26,186 bases of DNA from a virus, in the IMG/VR virus record IMGVR_UViG_3300018481_000065, positions 1-26,186 of that record; one strand, written 5' to 3'. Positions 20,275 to 26,186 of this stretch are shown here, in pieces. Under the pieces are notes generated by a model. It had not been told where the DNA came from. It saw nothing but the letters and a program-made list of their open reading frames with translations, and did no database searches. The translations under genes were made by a program, and so were the position numbers. Position 1 is the first letter of the stretch. Every line of letters starts with the position of its first letter.

Positions 20275-21016
20275 GGTCGTCGGTGCCATCCATCCGCTCG
20301 TTGAGGACCGTGCGCGCCGTCGCGATGATCCCCTCGAGGTCGCCCGTGGTGAGTTCGGGCGTCTCGAGCAGCGACTTGACGATGAACTTGACCGTCTCCT
20401 CGCGTACCGTCTGCTCGCGATCGCCGTTCATCTCCATCTGCTGCATCCGCGCCTCGTTGCTCTCGATCGCCTCGACCACTGTGTGCGGTTCGGGATCGAT
20501 CGCGCGCTCCTCAGCGACCTTCTGCGCGTCGCTCTTGACCTGGTGCTGCGATCCCGTGTCCTTGCCGTAGCACTCCGGGCCGATGCCGCGCTCGATCGAG
20601 ACGGGATCGGTGAGGGTGCGCGCGCACTTGCCGCAACGCTCCTCCTCCTGGATGCGCGACTCGAACTGCTCACCGTTGATCCAGCGGGCGACCATCGCAG
20701 CAGCGAACACGCGCGCACCGTCCGCGCGATCATCGCTGAACCACTTGCCGCTCTTCGGGTAGAACGTCCCGACCTTGTCCGCCCACCCATCGCTGTCCGG
20801 CGTGGGCACCTCAACGAACACGTGAGTTGCATCCTCGAGCGGGACGCGGGTCCAGTTCTTGCCCTCCTGCTCGCGCGTGTCCTTGAACGCCTTGAACCGG
20901 ATGGTGATGTGCTCGCCCGTGTTCTTCGACGTGACAGTGGCGCGCAAGTCACCTGCGGCGGTCATGCGACCTACGCGAGTGTCGAGGTCCGGGGTGATGG
21001 TTGCTGGGAACTCCAT
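20255..21016 (-). CDS. DUF6011-like zinc-finger protein
   Basis: A 253-residue protein. The first 95 residues look beta-rich (MEFPATITPDLDTRVGRMTA, HITIRFKAFK, ATHVFVEVPTPDSDGW, VGTFYPKSGKWF). The middle contains RCGKCARTLTDPVSIERGIG followed by PECYGK, the DUF6011 signature, a treble-clef-like zinc site also seen in phage proteins that carry a DNA-related N-terminal domain. The last third is helical and acidic. It is the first gene after leader hairpin D. Function unknown; single-strand nucleic-acid handling is possible. Confidence 0.7.
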   Translation of the reverse strand: MEFPATITPDLDTRVGRMTAAGDLRATVTSKNTGEHITIRFKAFKDTREQEGKNWTRVPLEDATHVFVEVPTPDSDGWADKVGTFYPKSGKWFSDDRADGARVFAAAMVARWINGEQFESRIQEEERCGKCARTLTDPVSIERGIGPECYGKDTGSQHQVKSDAQKVAEERAIDPEPHTVVEAIESNEARMQQMEMNGDREQTVREETVKFIVKSLLETPELTTGDLEGIIATARTVLNERMDGTDDRDALRR

Positions 21017-21057
21017 GTTGTGTCTCCTTTGGGGGTGTTGTGCCTGCGCCGTTTGCG

Positions 21058-21078
21058 CTGGCCCGAAGGGCCAGTATA
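21058..21078 (-). promoter_or_regulatory. Leader hairpin with TATA element, copy D
   Basis: Read on the - strand: TATA, then CTGGCCC, loop TTC, GGGCCAG (7-bp perfect stem, 21058-21074). The ribosome-binding motif is at 21026-21035, 22 bases further. The inner pairs differ from copies B and C but remain complementary. Confidence 0.6.
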
Positions 21079-21091
21079 GCGGCTCCTGCGT

Positions 21092-21319
21092 CTATTTGCC
21101 TGCTGCACGTGACTCGTACTTGACGAGCGCCCGCGCTGCGGTCATGCGATCGGAGTAAGGCCCGTACTCGATTCCCGTGTGCCACGACCACCACTTGCCG
21201 TCGCGCTGCTCGCAGTACCCCACCAGCACCGAGTTGGAGTACACCGCCCACATGGGACGATGTACTCCAGGTTCGGATGGGTCTGCTGCCCAGGTCGGTG
21301 CTTTGGCAAACGTAATCAA
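21092..21319 (-). CDS. Small hypothetical protein
   Basis: A 75-residue Trp-rich protein (WAADPSEPG, MWAVYSNSVLVGYCEQRDGK, WWSWHTGIEYGPYSDRMTAA). The TTG at 21319 overlaps the upstream stop (TTGA), in keeping with the other coupled junctions. An ATG at 21253 (MWAVYSNS) would give a 53-residue product. The aromatic pattern suggests a small beta-sheet protein. No family recognised. Confidence 0.5.
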   Translation of the reverse strand: MITFAKAPTWAADPSEPGVHRPMWAVYSNSVLVGYCEQRDGKWWSWHTGIEYGPYSDRMTAARALVKYESRAAGK

Positions 21320-21495
21320 GAGGTGCTCACCGTGAGGGCGATGAACCGCTCGAGGCCTTCCTCGCTCACCGTGCAGTCGCAGGTGAGGCACTTCCACTCC
21401 ATGGTCATCATGTCGTGGTGCATGAACACCAGCGTGTCGAGATGGTACGCGCAACAGCAGCACCAGAACAAGCGATCGATCGGGCGGGCCCCCAT
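21316..21495 (-). CDS. Cys-rich miniprotein (59 residues)
   Basis: Starts at the ATG at 21495, overlapping the upstream stop by one base. The product has four consecutive cysteines (RLFWCCCCAYHLDTLVFMHH), then MEWKCLTCDCTVSEEGLERF. A CCCC block, paired His, and a CxxCxC segment are a likely zinc ribbon of unusual form. The TTG of the next gene overlaps its stop. No family recognised. Confidence 0.55.
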   Translation of the reverse strand: MGARPIDRLFWCCCCAYHLDTLVFMHHDMMTMEWKCLTCDCTVSEEGLERFIALTVSTS

Positions 21496-22499
21496 CAGGA
21501 CCCGAGCTCCTTCGGACCCACGCTGCCCACCTTGTTGTGTCCCGACAGGTCAGCGCGTTCGCCAGCGGCAGCACCTGCGAGGTGACCACTGTACTCGCTC
21601 TTGCGTTCGCTGCTCGACGTGGTGAGGCCGAGGTCGAGCGTGTCCATGAACGCGTCCAGCGCTGCCTTCTCGTTCTTGATCAGGTCCGTGCCGGGCTCGT
21701 GGTCGACCTGCTCTGTCTGCTGACGGTCGACCTCATCGCGCACCATCTTCCGAAGGCGGGACGCGACCTTGGACGTTGCCGAGTCAACGAACGAGCGGCG
21801 CCACACGCCAACGTTCTCCGTGAACACGGGAGCGATCTTCTCCTTGCGGATGAACGCGCGCACCTCCTCGGAGTACGACTTCGCCAGACCTGTCTTCGCC
21901 ATGATGTCCAACACGGCGTCCTCGGGCCCATCGAACGTGCGCTTCTTCTCGAACGTCTGCTTGCCGAACGCTGCGAGTTCGTCGTCCGTCATCTCGGTGA
22001 GCATCTCCGAGGCGGCATCGAACCCATACGACTCCATCACCGACTGGGAGGCGTACACCCTCGCGTAACGATGGTTCTGGGTCATGCGGGACAACGCGTC
22101 TACGAGTTCCGCTTCGATCTGCGGCATGACGAAGTCGTACATCGTCTGAACCATCTGGACGTAGTCCTGACGCCCGACGATGTACCAGCGGTTGTTGTGG
22201 TTCGCGATCGAGGTGCGGTACACCTTGCAGAAGTAGACGCTCCCGAGGCGATGCAACAGGTGCCCCTTCCACGTCTCGAACTCCGACTCGGTCGTGAACA
22301 CGCGCTCCGGCTTTTGGAACGTCCTGCCTGCCGAGTTGCCATCCTCGAGGTCACCAACGTCCTCCATCGAGAGGCCGTGGCGGATGAGGAGACGGTTCGC
22401 CAGTTCCATCGCGACCTCCCGCTCTGCCTCCGAGGGGTTCGAGTCGGATGCCTTGCGCAGGATCGCCCTGATCTTGTCCAGTGTCTTGCTGTCGCTCAT
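21495..22499 (-). CDS. DUF2786 domain protein
   Basis: A 334-residue protein. The N terminus (MSDSKTLDKIRAILRKASDS, NPSEAEREVAMELANRLLIR, HGLSMEDV) matches DUF2786. The next part (FETWKGHLLHRLGSVYFCKV...NRWYIVGRQDYVQMVQTMYD) matches the DUF7168-like region that usually follows. The C-terminal third contains basic helices and an Ala/Gly-rich end. Function unknown, although the family is common in phages and plasmids of Actinobacteria. It is the first gene of the - strand block, after leader E and the standard CCCCCAAAGGAG motif, and is therefore probably expressed early. Confidence 0.75.
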   Translation of the reverse strand: MSDSKTLDKIRAILRKASDSNPSEAEREVAMELANRLLIRHGLSMEDVGDLEDGNSAGRTFQKPERVFTTESEFETWKGHLLHRLGSVYFCKVYRTSIANHNNRWYIVGRQDYVQMVQTMYDFVMPQIEAELVDALSRMTQNHRYARVYASQSVMESYGFDAASEMLTEMTDDELAAFGKQTFEKKRTFDGPEDAVLDIMAKTGLAKSYSEEVRAFIRKEKIAPVFTENVGVWRRSFVDSATSKVASRLRKMVRDEVDRQQTEQVDHEPGTDLIKNEKAALDAFMDTLDLGLTTSSSERKSEYSGHLAGAAAGERADLSGHNKVGSVGPKELGS

Positions 22500-22527
22500 G
22501 TTGATTCTCCTTTGGGGGTTGGGTGCG

Positions 22528-22547
22528 CTGCGACACGACGCAGGATA
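22528..22547 (-). promoter_or_regulatory. Leader hairpin with TATA-like element, copy E
   Basis: Read on the - strand: TATC, then CTGCG, a six-base loop, CGCAG (5-bp stem, 22528-22543). The ribosome-binding motif is at 22509-22518. TTGCCT lies 18 bases upstream of TATCCT. This is the shortest of the five copies. Confidence 0.5.
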
Positions 22548-22782
22548 GCGCACTTCGCCTGGTACAGGCAACTCCGCTACGTGGGAGGTCGTGTTCGAGT
22601 GACGCGCGTGACCGACTATCGTGGGTCGAGGTACGCTCGTGCAGCGACCCCCACGCAACAGGAGCGAGCCAGGTATGGCGGGGGTCATCGAGAGTCGAGT
22701 CGCCTCCTACCCTTGGAGGCCTCGGGCCTGGTTCGCTCCTCCTTTCTAGTGCGCAACTACCCGGCACAGCAGCAACGTGCGC

Positions 22783-22808
22783 GGACGTTCGGGGATGGGT
22801 CCCCGTCC
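22783..22808. terminator. Hairpin in the divergent region
   Basis: GGGGA and TCCCC enclose a TGGG loop, and GGAC with GTCC extends the stem after a short bulge. No gene ends immediately before it on the + strand, so it may be a leader structure or operator rather than a terminator. Confidence 0.35.
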
Positions 22809-22833
22809 TTACACCTGGAGAATAGCCCCACCC

Positions 22834-22853
22834 TTAGATCGCGTTAGATCGCG
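22834..22853. repeat. Tandem decamer TTAGATCGCG
   Basis: Two perfect adjacent copies of TTAGATCGCG, at 22834-22843 and 22844-22853. The ten-base period places both on the same DNA face, as expected for a pair of protein-binding sites. It lies about 140 bases before the primase start. Confidence 0.55.
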
Positions 22854-22993
22854 TCTCGGGCATGACCGTCAGGCGTGAAGGATCATCTGGTCTCATCATG
22901 CTCCGCTGAGGTGAAGGACCCGGTCGTGTAATGATCCCGCGCTCGCGCTGTGACGCGTTGTGACCCCCACCAACTAAGGAGGACCTGCACGGG

Positions 22994-25351
22994 ATGCCGA
23001 GGACCAAAACTATGCTCGACCACGCGCTCGGATACGCGAAGGCGGGCCTACCTGTTCTGCCACTACACGGAATCCTCGAGGATGGATCCTGCACCTGCGA
23101 CGACGCGAACTGCAAGTCGCCTGGCAAGCATCCTCGCACGAAGACAGGGTTGAAGGAAGCGACGACCGACGCGCGCACGATCAGAAAGTGGTGGGGGAAG
23201 AACAGATGGCCCAACGCTTCGATCGGCGGTGTTGGTGGCACGTTCCTCTGTCTGGACGTTGACGTGAAGAGCGGAGGTGTGCGCTCGCTCCAGCGCCTCG
23301 TACAAGCGAACGCGCCCCTACCCGCCACCGCGGTCGCAGAGACAGGTGAGTACGAGATCGAGGGTGCCTTCGAGCGCGGGCAGCACTACTGGTTCAAGAT
23401 GCCGAAGGACGCGCCCGCCGTGTCGTCCCGCGCGAACGTGCGCCCAGGAATCGACATCCGCTGCCACAACGGCTACGCCGTGCTCCCGCCGTCACCTCAT
23501 GTCAGCGGAGTCGACTACGAGTGGATGTCCGGATCGATCAAGGAGGCAGAGGAGGTACCCGAGTGGGTCACCGAACTCGCCCCAGAGGTAGTCGAAGGCG
23601 ACTCGACCTGGGAGCCCGATCCGAACTTCAAGATGTCGCGCGAGGTGCGCGACTTCCTCCGTGGCAAGCATGAGGTCGATCCTGGCGAGCAGCGTGACTT
23701 CCTCACACGTGCAGCGCGGTCGGTGTTGACGACAGGTAAGTCGGTCGAACGCGCTGCCGAGTTACTCTGGGAAGGGTACGATGGCAACGGCGGGTTGTGT
23801 TCGTGCGAGTGGGGCGAGGATCCGTGGTTCGACTCTGAGGTGCTGTCGATCGTGTCTGACATCTACCTCAAGGGCCCATCGTCGCCAATGGAGAAGGACT
23901 TCTCGCCAACGGACATCCTCGAGACAGATAAGGGGAACGCGAAGCGCCTCATCAGTTCCTACGAGGAGGGGCACGTGTTCTACGTCCCCGACTGGGGCAA
24001 GTGGTACGTATGGGACGACACCGCGAAGCGTTTCTACGAAGACAGTGGCTCGAGGGTGCGCGTCAAGTTCGCGGACGAGGTGACCAAGGCGATGATGGTC
24101 GAAGCAGCAGAGCGCCATTCTGAGGATGAGTCGAAGCGCCTCTTCTCTCATGCCGTGCGATCGCAGAACAAACCGCGCATCGATGCGGCGGTGGTAGTTG
24201 CCAAGGACTACGTGGGAGTCGAGTCGGCAGACCTCAACGCGGACCCGATGCTGTTCGGCGTCGCGAACGGCGTGGTTGACTTGCGCACTGGCGAACTGCT
24301 CGACCCGGACCCGAAGTACAGGATCACCAAGCGCGCGTATGTCGAGTACGAACCAGACGCCCAGTCGAACGTGTGGGATGAGTTCCTCGAGCAGGTGGTC
24401 CCAGACGAGGACCTGCGCGAGTTCCTACAGCGGGCCTTCGGGTACACGTTGACCGGAGACGTCAGCGAACACAAGTTCTTTTACCTCCACGGCCCGCCGG
24501 CGTCTGGCAAGTCAACCCTCCTCGAGGCGCTCGCGTACCTGATGGGACGCTACGCCGAATCAGCGGACCCGACTACGTTCATGCACAACCCGAACCGCTC
24601 CGCCAACGGGCCGAGTGAGGACCTCGCACGTCTCGCGAACGCGCGGATGGTCGTGACTCACGAGATCGAGAAAGGATCGCGCTGGGCGGACGGACACCTC
24701 TCACGACTCACGGGAGGCGACACGGTGACGGCGCGCTTCTCGTACCAACCCACGTTCAAGTTCAAGCCTCAGTTCAAGTTGTGGTTCTCTGCCAACCACA
24801 AACCGAGGATCCCATCGACCCAGTCAGGACTGTGGCGGAGGATCCTCGTCGTCCCGATGGAGGTTGTGATTCCTCAGAACGAGCGCAACCCGCAACTCCC
24901 GCGCGCCTTGCGTCGGCCCGAAGTGCAGTCGGCGATCCTTGCTTGGGCGCTCGAGGGCGTACGTGCATGGCGTGAACAACACGAGGCAGAGCACGAGATG
25001 GTCGTCCCCGAGATCGTTCTCGATGAGATCGAGGCGTATAGAGTTGAGGAGGATGAGCTTTCTGGGTTCATTGCCGACTGCGTTGAGAAACTCGAAGGCA
25101 CACCTCTGCCTCCTCCCTCGATGCGCGTGTCAACCAAAGCGATGTTCGAGCGCTACACGGAGTGGGCTCGAGAGGTCGAAGGCAAGAAGATTCCACTGCC
25201 CCGGAACAGGTTCAGTCAGGAGATGAAGGCGCGTGGTTTTGAGACACGTCAGATGGTGTTCGAGGGTGGGCAGAAACTCGACGGGTGGGAGGGCGTGAGG
25301 TTGAGGAAGAAAGGTAAGATCACAACTCCCCAAGACAGAAAGCGAAGGTAA
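22994..25351 (+). CDS. PrimPol primase-polymerase/SF3 helicase fusion
   Basis: A 785-residue replication initiator. Residues about 1-190 are a PF09250-type bifunctional primase-polymerase: ALGYAKAGLPVLPLHG, a zinc-like CTCDDANCKSPGKHP, the catalytic LCLDVDVKSGG (D88, D90), HYWFKMP, and GIDIRCHNGYAVLPPSPH. The second half is a D5/DUF5906-type superfamily 3 helicase: FFYLHGPPASGKST with Walker A from about 500, EDLARLANARMVVTHEIEKG with the B motif, FKLWFSANHKPRI (sensor) and WRRILVVP (arginine finger). The C-terminal tail carries a small helical domain. The start has AAGGAGG 11 bases upstream. It is the first gene of the rightward operon and would prime and unwind DNA for the family A polymerase. 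Confidence 0.9.
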   Translation: MPRTKTMLDHALGYAKAGLPVLPLHGILEDGSCTCDDANCKSPGKHPRTKTGLKEATTDARTIRKWWGKNRWPNASIGGVGGTFLCLDVDVKSGGVRSLQRLVQANAPLPATAVAETGEYEIEGAFERGQHYWFKMPKDAPAVSSRANVRPGIDIRCHNGYAVLPPSPHVSGVDYEWMSGSIKEAEEVPEWVTELAPEVVEGDSTWEPDPNFKMSREVRDFLRGKHEVDPGEQRDFLTRAARSVLTTGKSVERAAELLWEGYDGNGGLCSCEWGEDPWFDSEVLSIVSDIYLKGPSSPMEKDFSPTDILETDKGNAKRLISSYEEGHVFYVPDWGKWYVWDDTAKRFYEDSGSRVRVKFADEVTKAMMVEAAERHSEDESKRLFSHAVRSQNKPRIDAAVVVAKDYVGVESADLNADPMLFGVANGVVDLRTGELLDPDPKYRITKRAYVEYEPDAQSNVWDEFLEQVVPDEDLREFLQRAFGYTLTGDVSEHKFFYLHGPPASGKSTLLEALAYLMGRYAESADPTTFMHNPNRSANGPSEDLARLANARMVVTHEIEKGSRWADGHLSRLTGGDTVTARFSYQPTFKFKPQFKLWFSANHKPRIPSTQSGLWRRILVVPMEVVIPQNERNPQLPRALRRPEVQSAILAWALEGVRAWREQHEAEHEMVVPEIVLDEIEAYRVEEDELSGFIADCVEKLEGTPLPPPSMRVSTKAMFERYTEWAREVEGKKIPLPRNRFSQEMKARGFETRQMVFEGGQKLDGWEGVRLRKKGKITTPQDRKRR

Positions 25352-25354
25352 GAC

Positions 25355-25525
25355 ATGATCAGTACGAGGTCGTTCCTTGAAGCAGCAGAAGAAGAGATCA
25401 CTGACCACTTGAACGGCGACGAGGAGATGGATGATGAGCGCCTCGAAGCGTGGACACTGTTTTCCTTGGTCGTGATTGCTAGGCAACTCACGGTGATCTC
25501 GACCCGGGTGGGTCCTGATGAGTGA
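25355..25525 (+). CDS. Small acidic hypothetical protein (56 residues)
   Basis: Starts at the ATG at 25355, a few bases after the primase stop, with GAAGG upstream inside the end of that gene. The product begins MISTRSFLEAAEEEITDHLN, has an acidic DEEMDDERLEAW, and ends in a hydrophobic helix LFSLVVIARQL and TRVGPDE. The next gene starts inside it (8-base overlap), which supports coupling. No family recognised. Confidence 0.55.
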   Translation: MISTRSFLEAAEEEITDHLNGDEEMDDERLEAWTLFSLVVIARQLTVISTRVGPDE

Positions 25526-25778
25526 CCTCGAACGCGAACGCGTGAACCCAACCGACCGCGCTGTCCCCGATCGCGGCGTGTACGCGACACGAACGAACGA
25601 GTGCGGGTGCAGGTCCGTTCCCGAGGGAGTACACCTCAGTGGGTGCCCCCACAACACGAACTGGCCTCGTCCGGCGCGACTGTGCCCTCACTGCACTCGA
25701 CGGGGGAAGTGGACGGGCGATGTGTGCCCCCACTGCGGGTACGTTGACGCCGGGGGTCCACAACTACACCTGTTGTAG
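25518..25778 (+). CDS. Small zinc-ribbon protein
   Basis: An 86-residue protein starting MSDLERERVNPTDRAVPDRG. It has CGCRSVPEGVHLSGCPHN and then LCPHCTRRGKWTGDVCPHCG, a clear CxxC...CxxC zinc ribbon, with the earlier Cys/His group perhaps making a second site. It overlaps the 56-residue gene by eight bases and ends the operon before the hairpin at 25814. Function unknown; zinc-ribbon partners of primases are known, but no such link can be shown here. Confidence 0.6.
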   Translation: MSDLERERVNPTDRAVPDRGVYATRTNECGCRSVPEGVHLSGCPHNTNWPRPARLCPHCTRRGKWTGDVCPHCGYVDAGGPQLHLL

Positions 25779-25813
25779 TGCTGCAGGCGCGGTCCTCAGC
25801 TAGCGGAGTTGAA

Positions 25814-25830
25814 CTCGGGCCTCGCCCGAG
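25814..25830 (+). terminator. Hairpin after the primase operon
   Basis: CTCGGGC at 25814-25820 pairs with GCCCGAG at 25824-25830 around a CTC triloop, 36 bases after the zinc-ribbon stop. No T run follows. Confidence 0.55.
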
Positions 25831-25873
25831 GTGATTGAGGTGAGTTGGACGCTGCATGAGAAGTCGTGCCCAG

Positions 25874-25980
25874 AATCACCTAATCGTCATGGGTCACCTT
25901 TTATTTCGCTTACTCGGTATACGTGCGCGCATTAGAAAAAGTAGTCGTATATACCCATGATGGTCCACGATAAGGTGATT
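25874..25980. repeat. Imperfect inverted repeat with AGGTGATT boxes
   Basis: AATCACCTAATCG and TCATGGG (25874-25893) are matched on the other side by CCCATGA at 25954-25960 and CGATAAGGTGATT at 25968-25980, with seven extra bases between the two right-hand blocks. The 13-base blocks match at 12 positions. A third AGGTGATT lies at 25829-25836. The arms frame a 60-base AT-rich core. Confidence 0.6.
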
Positions 25981-26101
25981 GGGCCCCTCGCCCGGCTACT
26001 CTGCTCGCGGTACGATCGGTCGTTGATCGCAGCGGAACCTGATACGTTTGTTGCCGGACGCGTTACCTACTAATCAACTCACCCCCGAAGGAGTGATCGT
26101 T

Positions 26102-26186
26102 ATGGCGAACACCGCCACCAAGGACAACGCCAAGACCAACGGCAAGGACGAGGCCAAGGACGAGGCGAAGAAGCCGTCAAAGCGCG
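26102..26186 (+). CDS. Lys/Ala-rich protein, 3'-partial
   Basis: The first 28 residues of a gene that runs out of the window: MANTATKDNAKTNGKDEAKD, then EAKKPSKR. It starts after CCCCCGAAGGAG, a close match on the + strand to the extended motif used by the - strand genes. The low-complexity, basic N terminus might be a flexible tail of a DNA-binding protein. Family not readable. Confidence 0.6.
   Translation, partial: MANTATKDNAKTNGKDEAKDEAKKPSKR

Larger units (their letters stand above)
22500..22993. other. Divergent non-coding region
   Basis: No convincing gene of normal size. It holds leader E for the - strand block, a hairpin at 22783-22808, a tandem 10-base repeat TTAGATCGCG at 22834-22853 and the ribosome-binding site AAGGAGG for the primase gene, preceded by CCCCCA. 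A 24-codon ORF at 22675-22749 has AGGAG upstream and might be a leader peptide. TAATGA near 22930 could be a -10 for the + strand. Probably the main early divergent promoter region. Confidence 0.5.
25779..26101. other. Non-coding region with AT-rich core and inverted repeat
   Basis: No gene recognised. After the hairpin at 25814-25830 comes an AT-rich stretch (about 25897-25955, with TTTTATTT, GGTATACG and CGTATATA) framed by a long imperfect inverted repeat (see separate entry). The last part holds CCCCCGAAGGAG before the next + strand gene. It could be a promoter or operator region, or a replication origin next to the primase-helicase gene. Confidence 0.5.

Noticed and set aside
19850-21079. 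A 409-codon + strand ORF, and similar long ones at 21537-22847, 18709-19776 and 2476-3267
   Set aside because: They lie opposite well-supported - strand genes, have compositions typical of antisense shadows in GC-rich DNA, and no recognisable domains.
22675-22749. A 24-codon + strand ORF with AGGAG upstream
   Set aside because: Too short to support as a gene; noted only as a possible leader peptide.
22834-23328. A 164-codon - strand ORF over the primase start
   Set aside because: It overlaps the well-supported PrimPol domain on the other strand and has no domain or ribosome-binding site that I can see.
1-26186. CRISPR array, insertion sequence, integrase or rRNA
   Set aside because: No regular spaced repeats, transposase or recombinase motifs, or rRNA-like sequence were seen.

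Overview
The window looks like part of the genome of a tailed phage of an actinobacterium. It is GC-rich and densely packed, and most genes touch their neighbours through ATGA, GTGA or TAATG junctions. Actinobacterial marks are a DUF2510 membrane protein, several small families I know from actinobacteriophages (the MRVHYV zinc-finger protein, a DUF6011 protein, a GGW...HRPSC...CTHC protein), and a secreted collagen-like protein of a style common in Thermoleophilia. A baseplate J-like gene suggests a contractile tail. No integrase or repressor is visible. The host assignment is inference.

Layout. Positions 1-1604 (+ strand) hold the end of the tail/baseplate module. A hairpin at 1625-1661 separates it from a long block on the - strand (22499 down to 1681). 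Read in its own direction, that block begins with small early-type genes (DUF2786 protein, Cys-rich miniprotein, DUF6011 protein, zinc-finger proteins, winged-helix-like proteins, small membrane proteins). A long overlapping operon follows (16562 to 5902): RuvC-like resolvase, Cas4/RecB-like nuclease, a small membrane protein, two tiny genes, Sak4-like ATPase, DUF669 protein, QueF, QueD, QueE, FolE, two small proteins, QueC, DUF6378 protein, a DpdA-like transglycosylase and a family A DNA polymerase. Then come the actinophage zinc-binding protein, the collagen-like protein and a zinc-ribbon/SNF2-helicase operon. A non-coding divergent region (22500-22993) separates this block from + strand genes for a PrimPol-SF3 helicase, two small proteins and, after a second non-coding region with a long imperfect inverted repeat, the start of a Lys/Ala-rich protein.

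How it fits together. The window encodes much of a replication and recombination system: primase-helicase, polymerase, annealing ATPase with its DUF669 partner, nuclease, resolvase and SNF2 helicase. In the same operon it carries a complete 7-deazaguanine route, GTP to preQ0 (FolE, QueD, QueE, QueC) and on to preQ1 (QueF), plus a transglycosylase that could put the base into DNA. The best prediction is that the phage replaces part of its guanine with a 7-deazaguanine, probably preQ1 or preQ0, to resist host restriction.

The least explained structure is a recurrent leader in front of - strand operons. It consists of a TATA-like tetramer, an abutting inverted repeat whose arms differ between copies but stay complementary, and an extended ribosome-binding motif CCCCCAAAGGAG. 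One leader carries a tRNA-like 72-mer instead, with a perfect T arm and a nearly perfect acceptor stem but no normal D arm.
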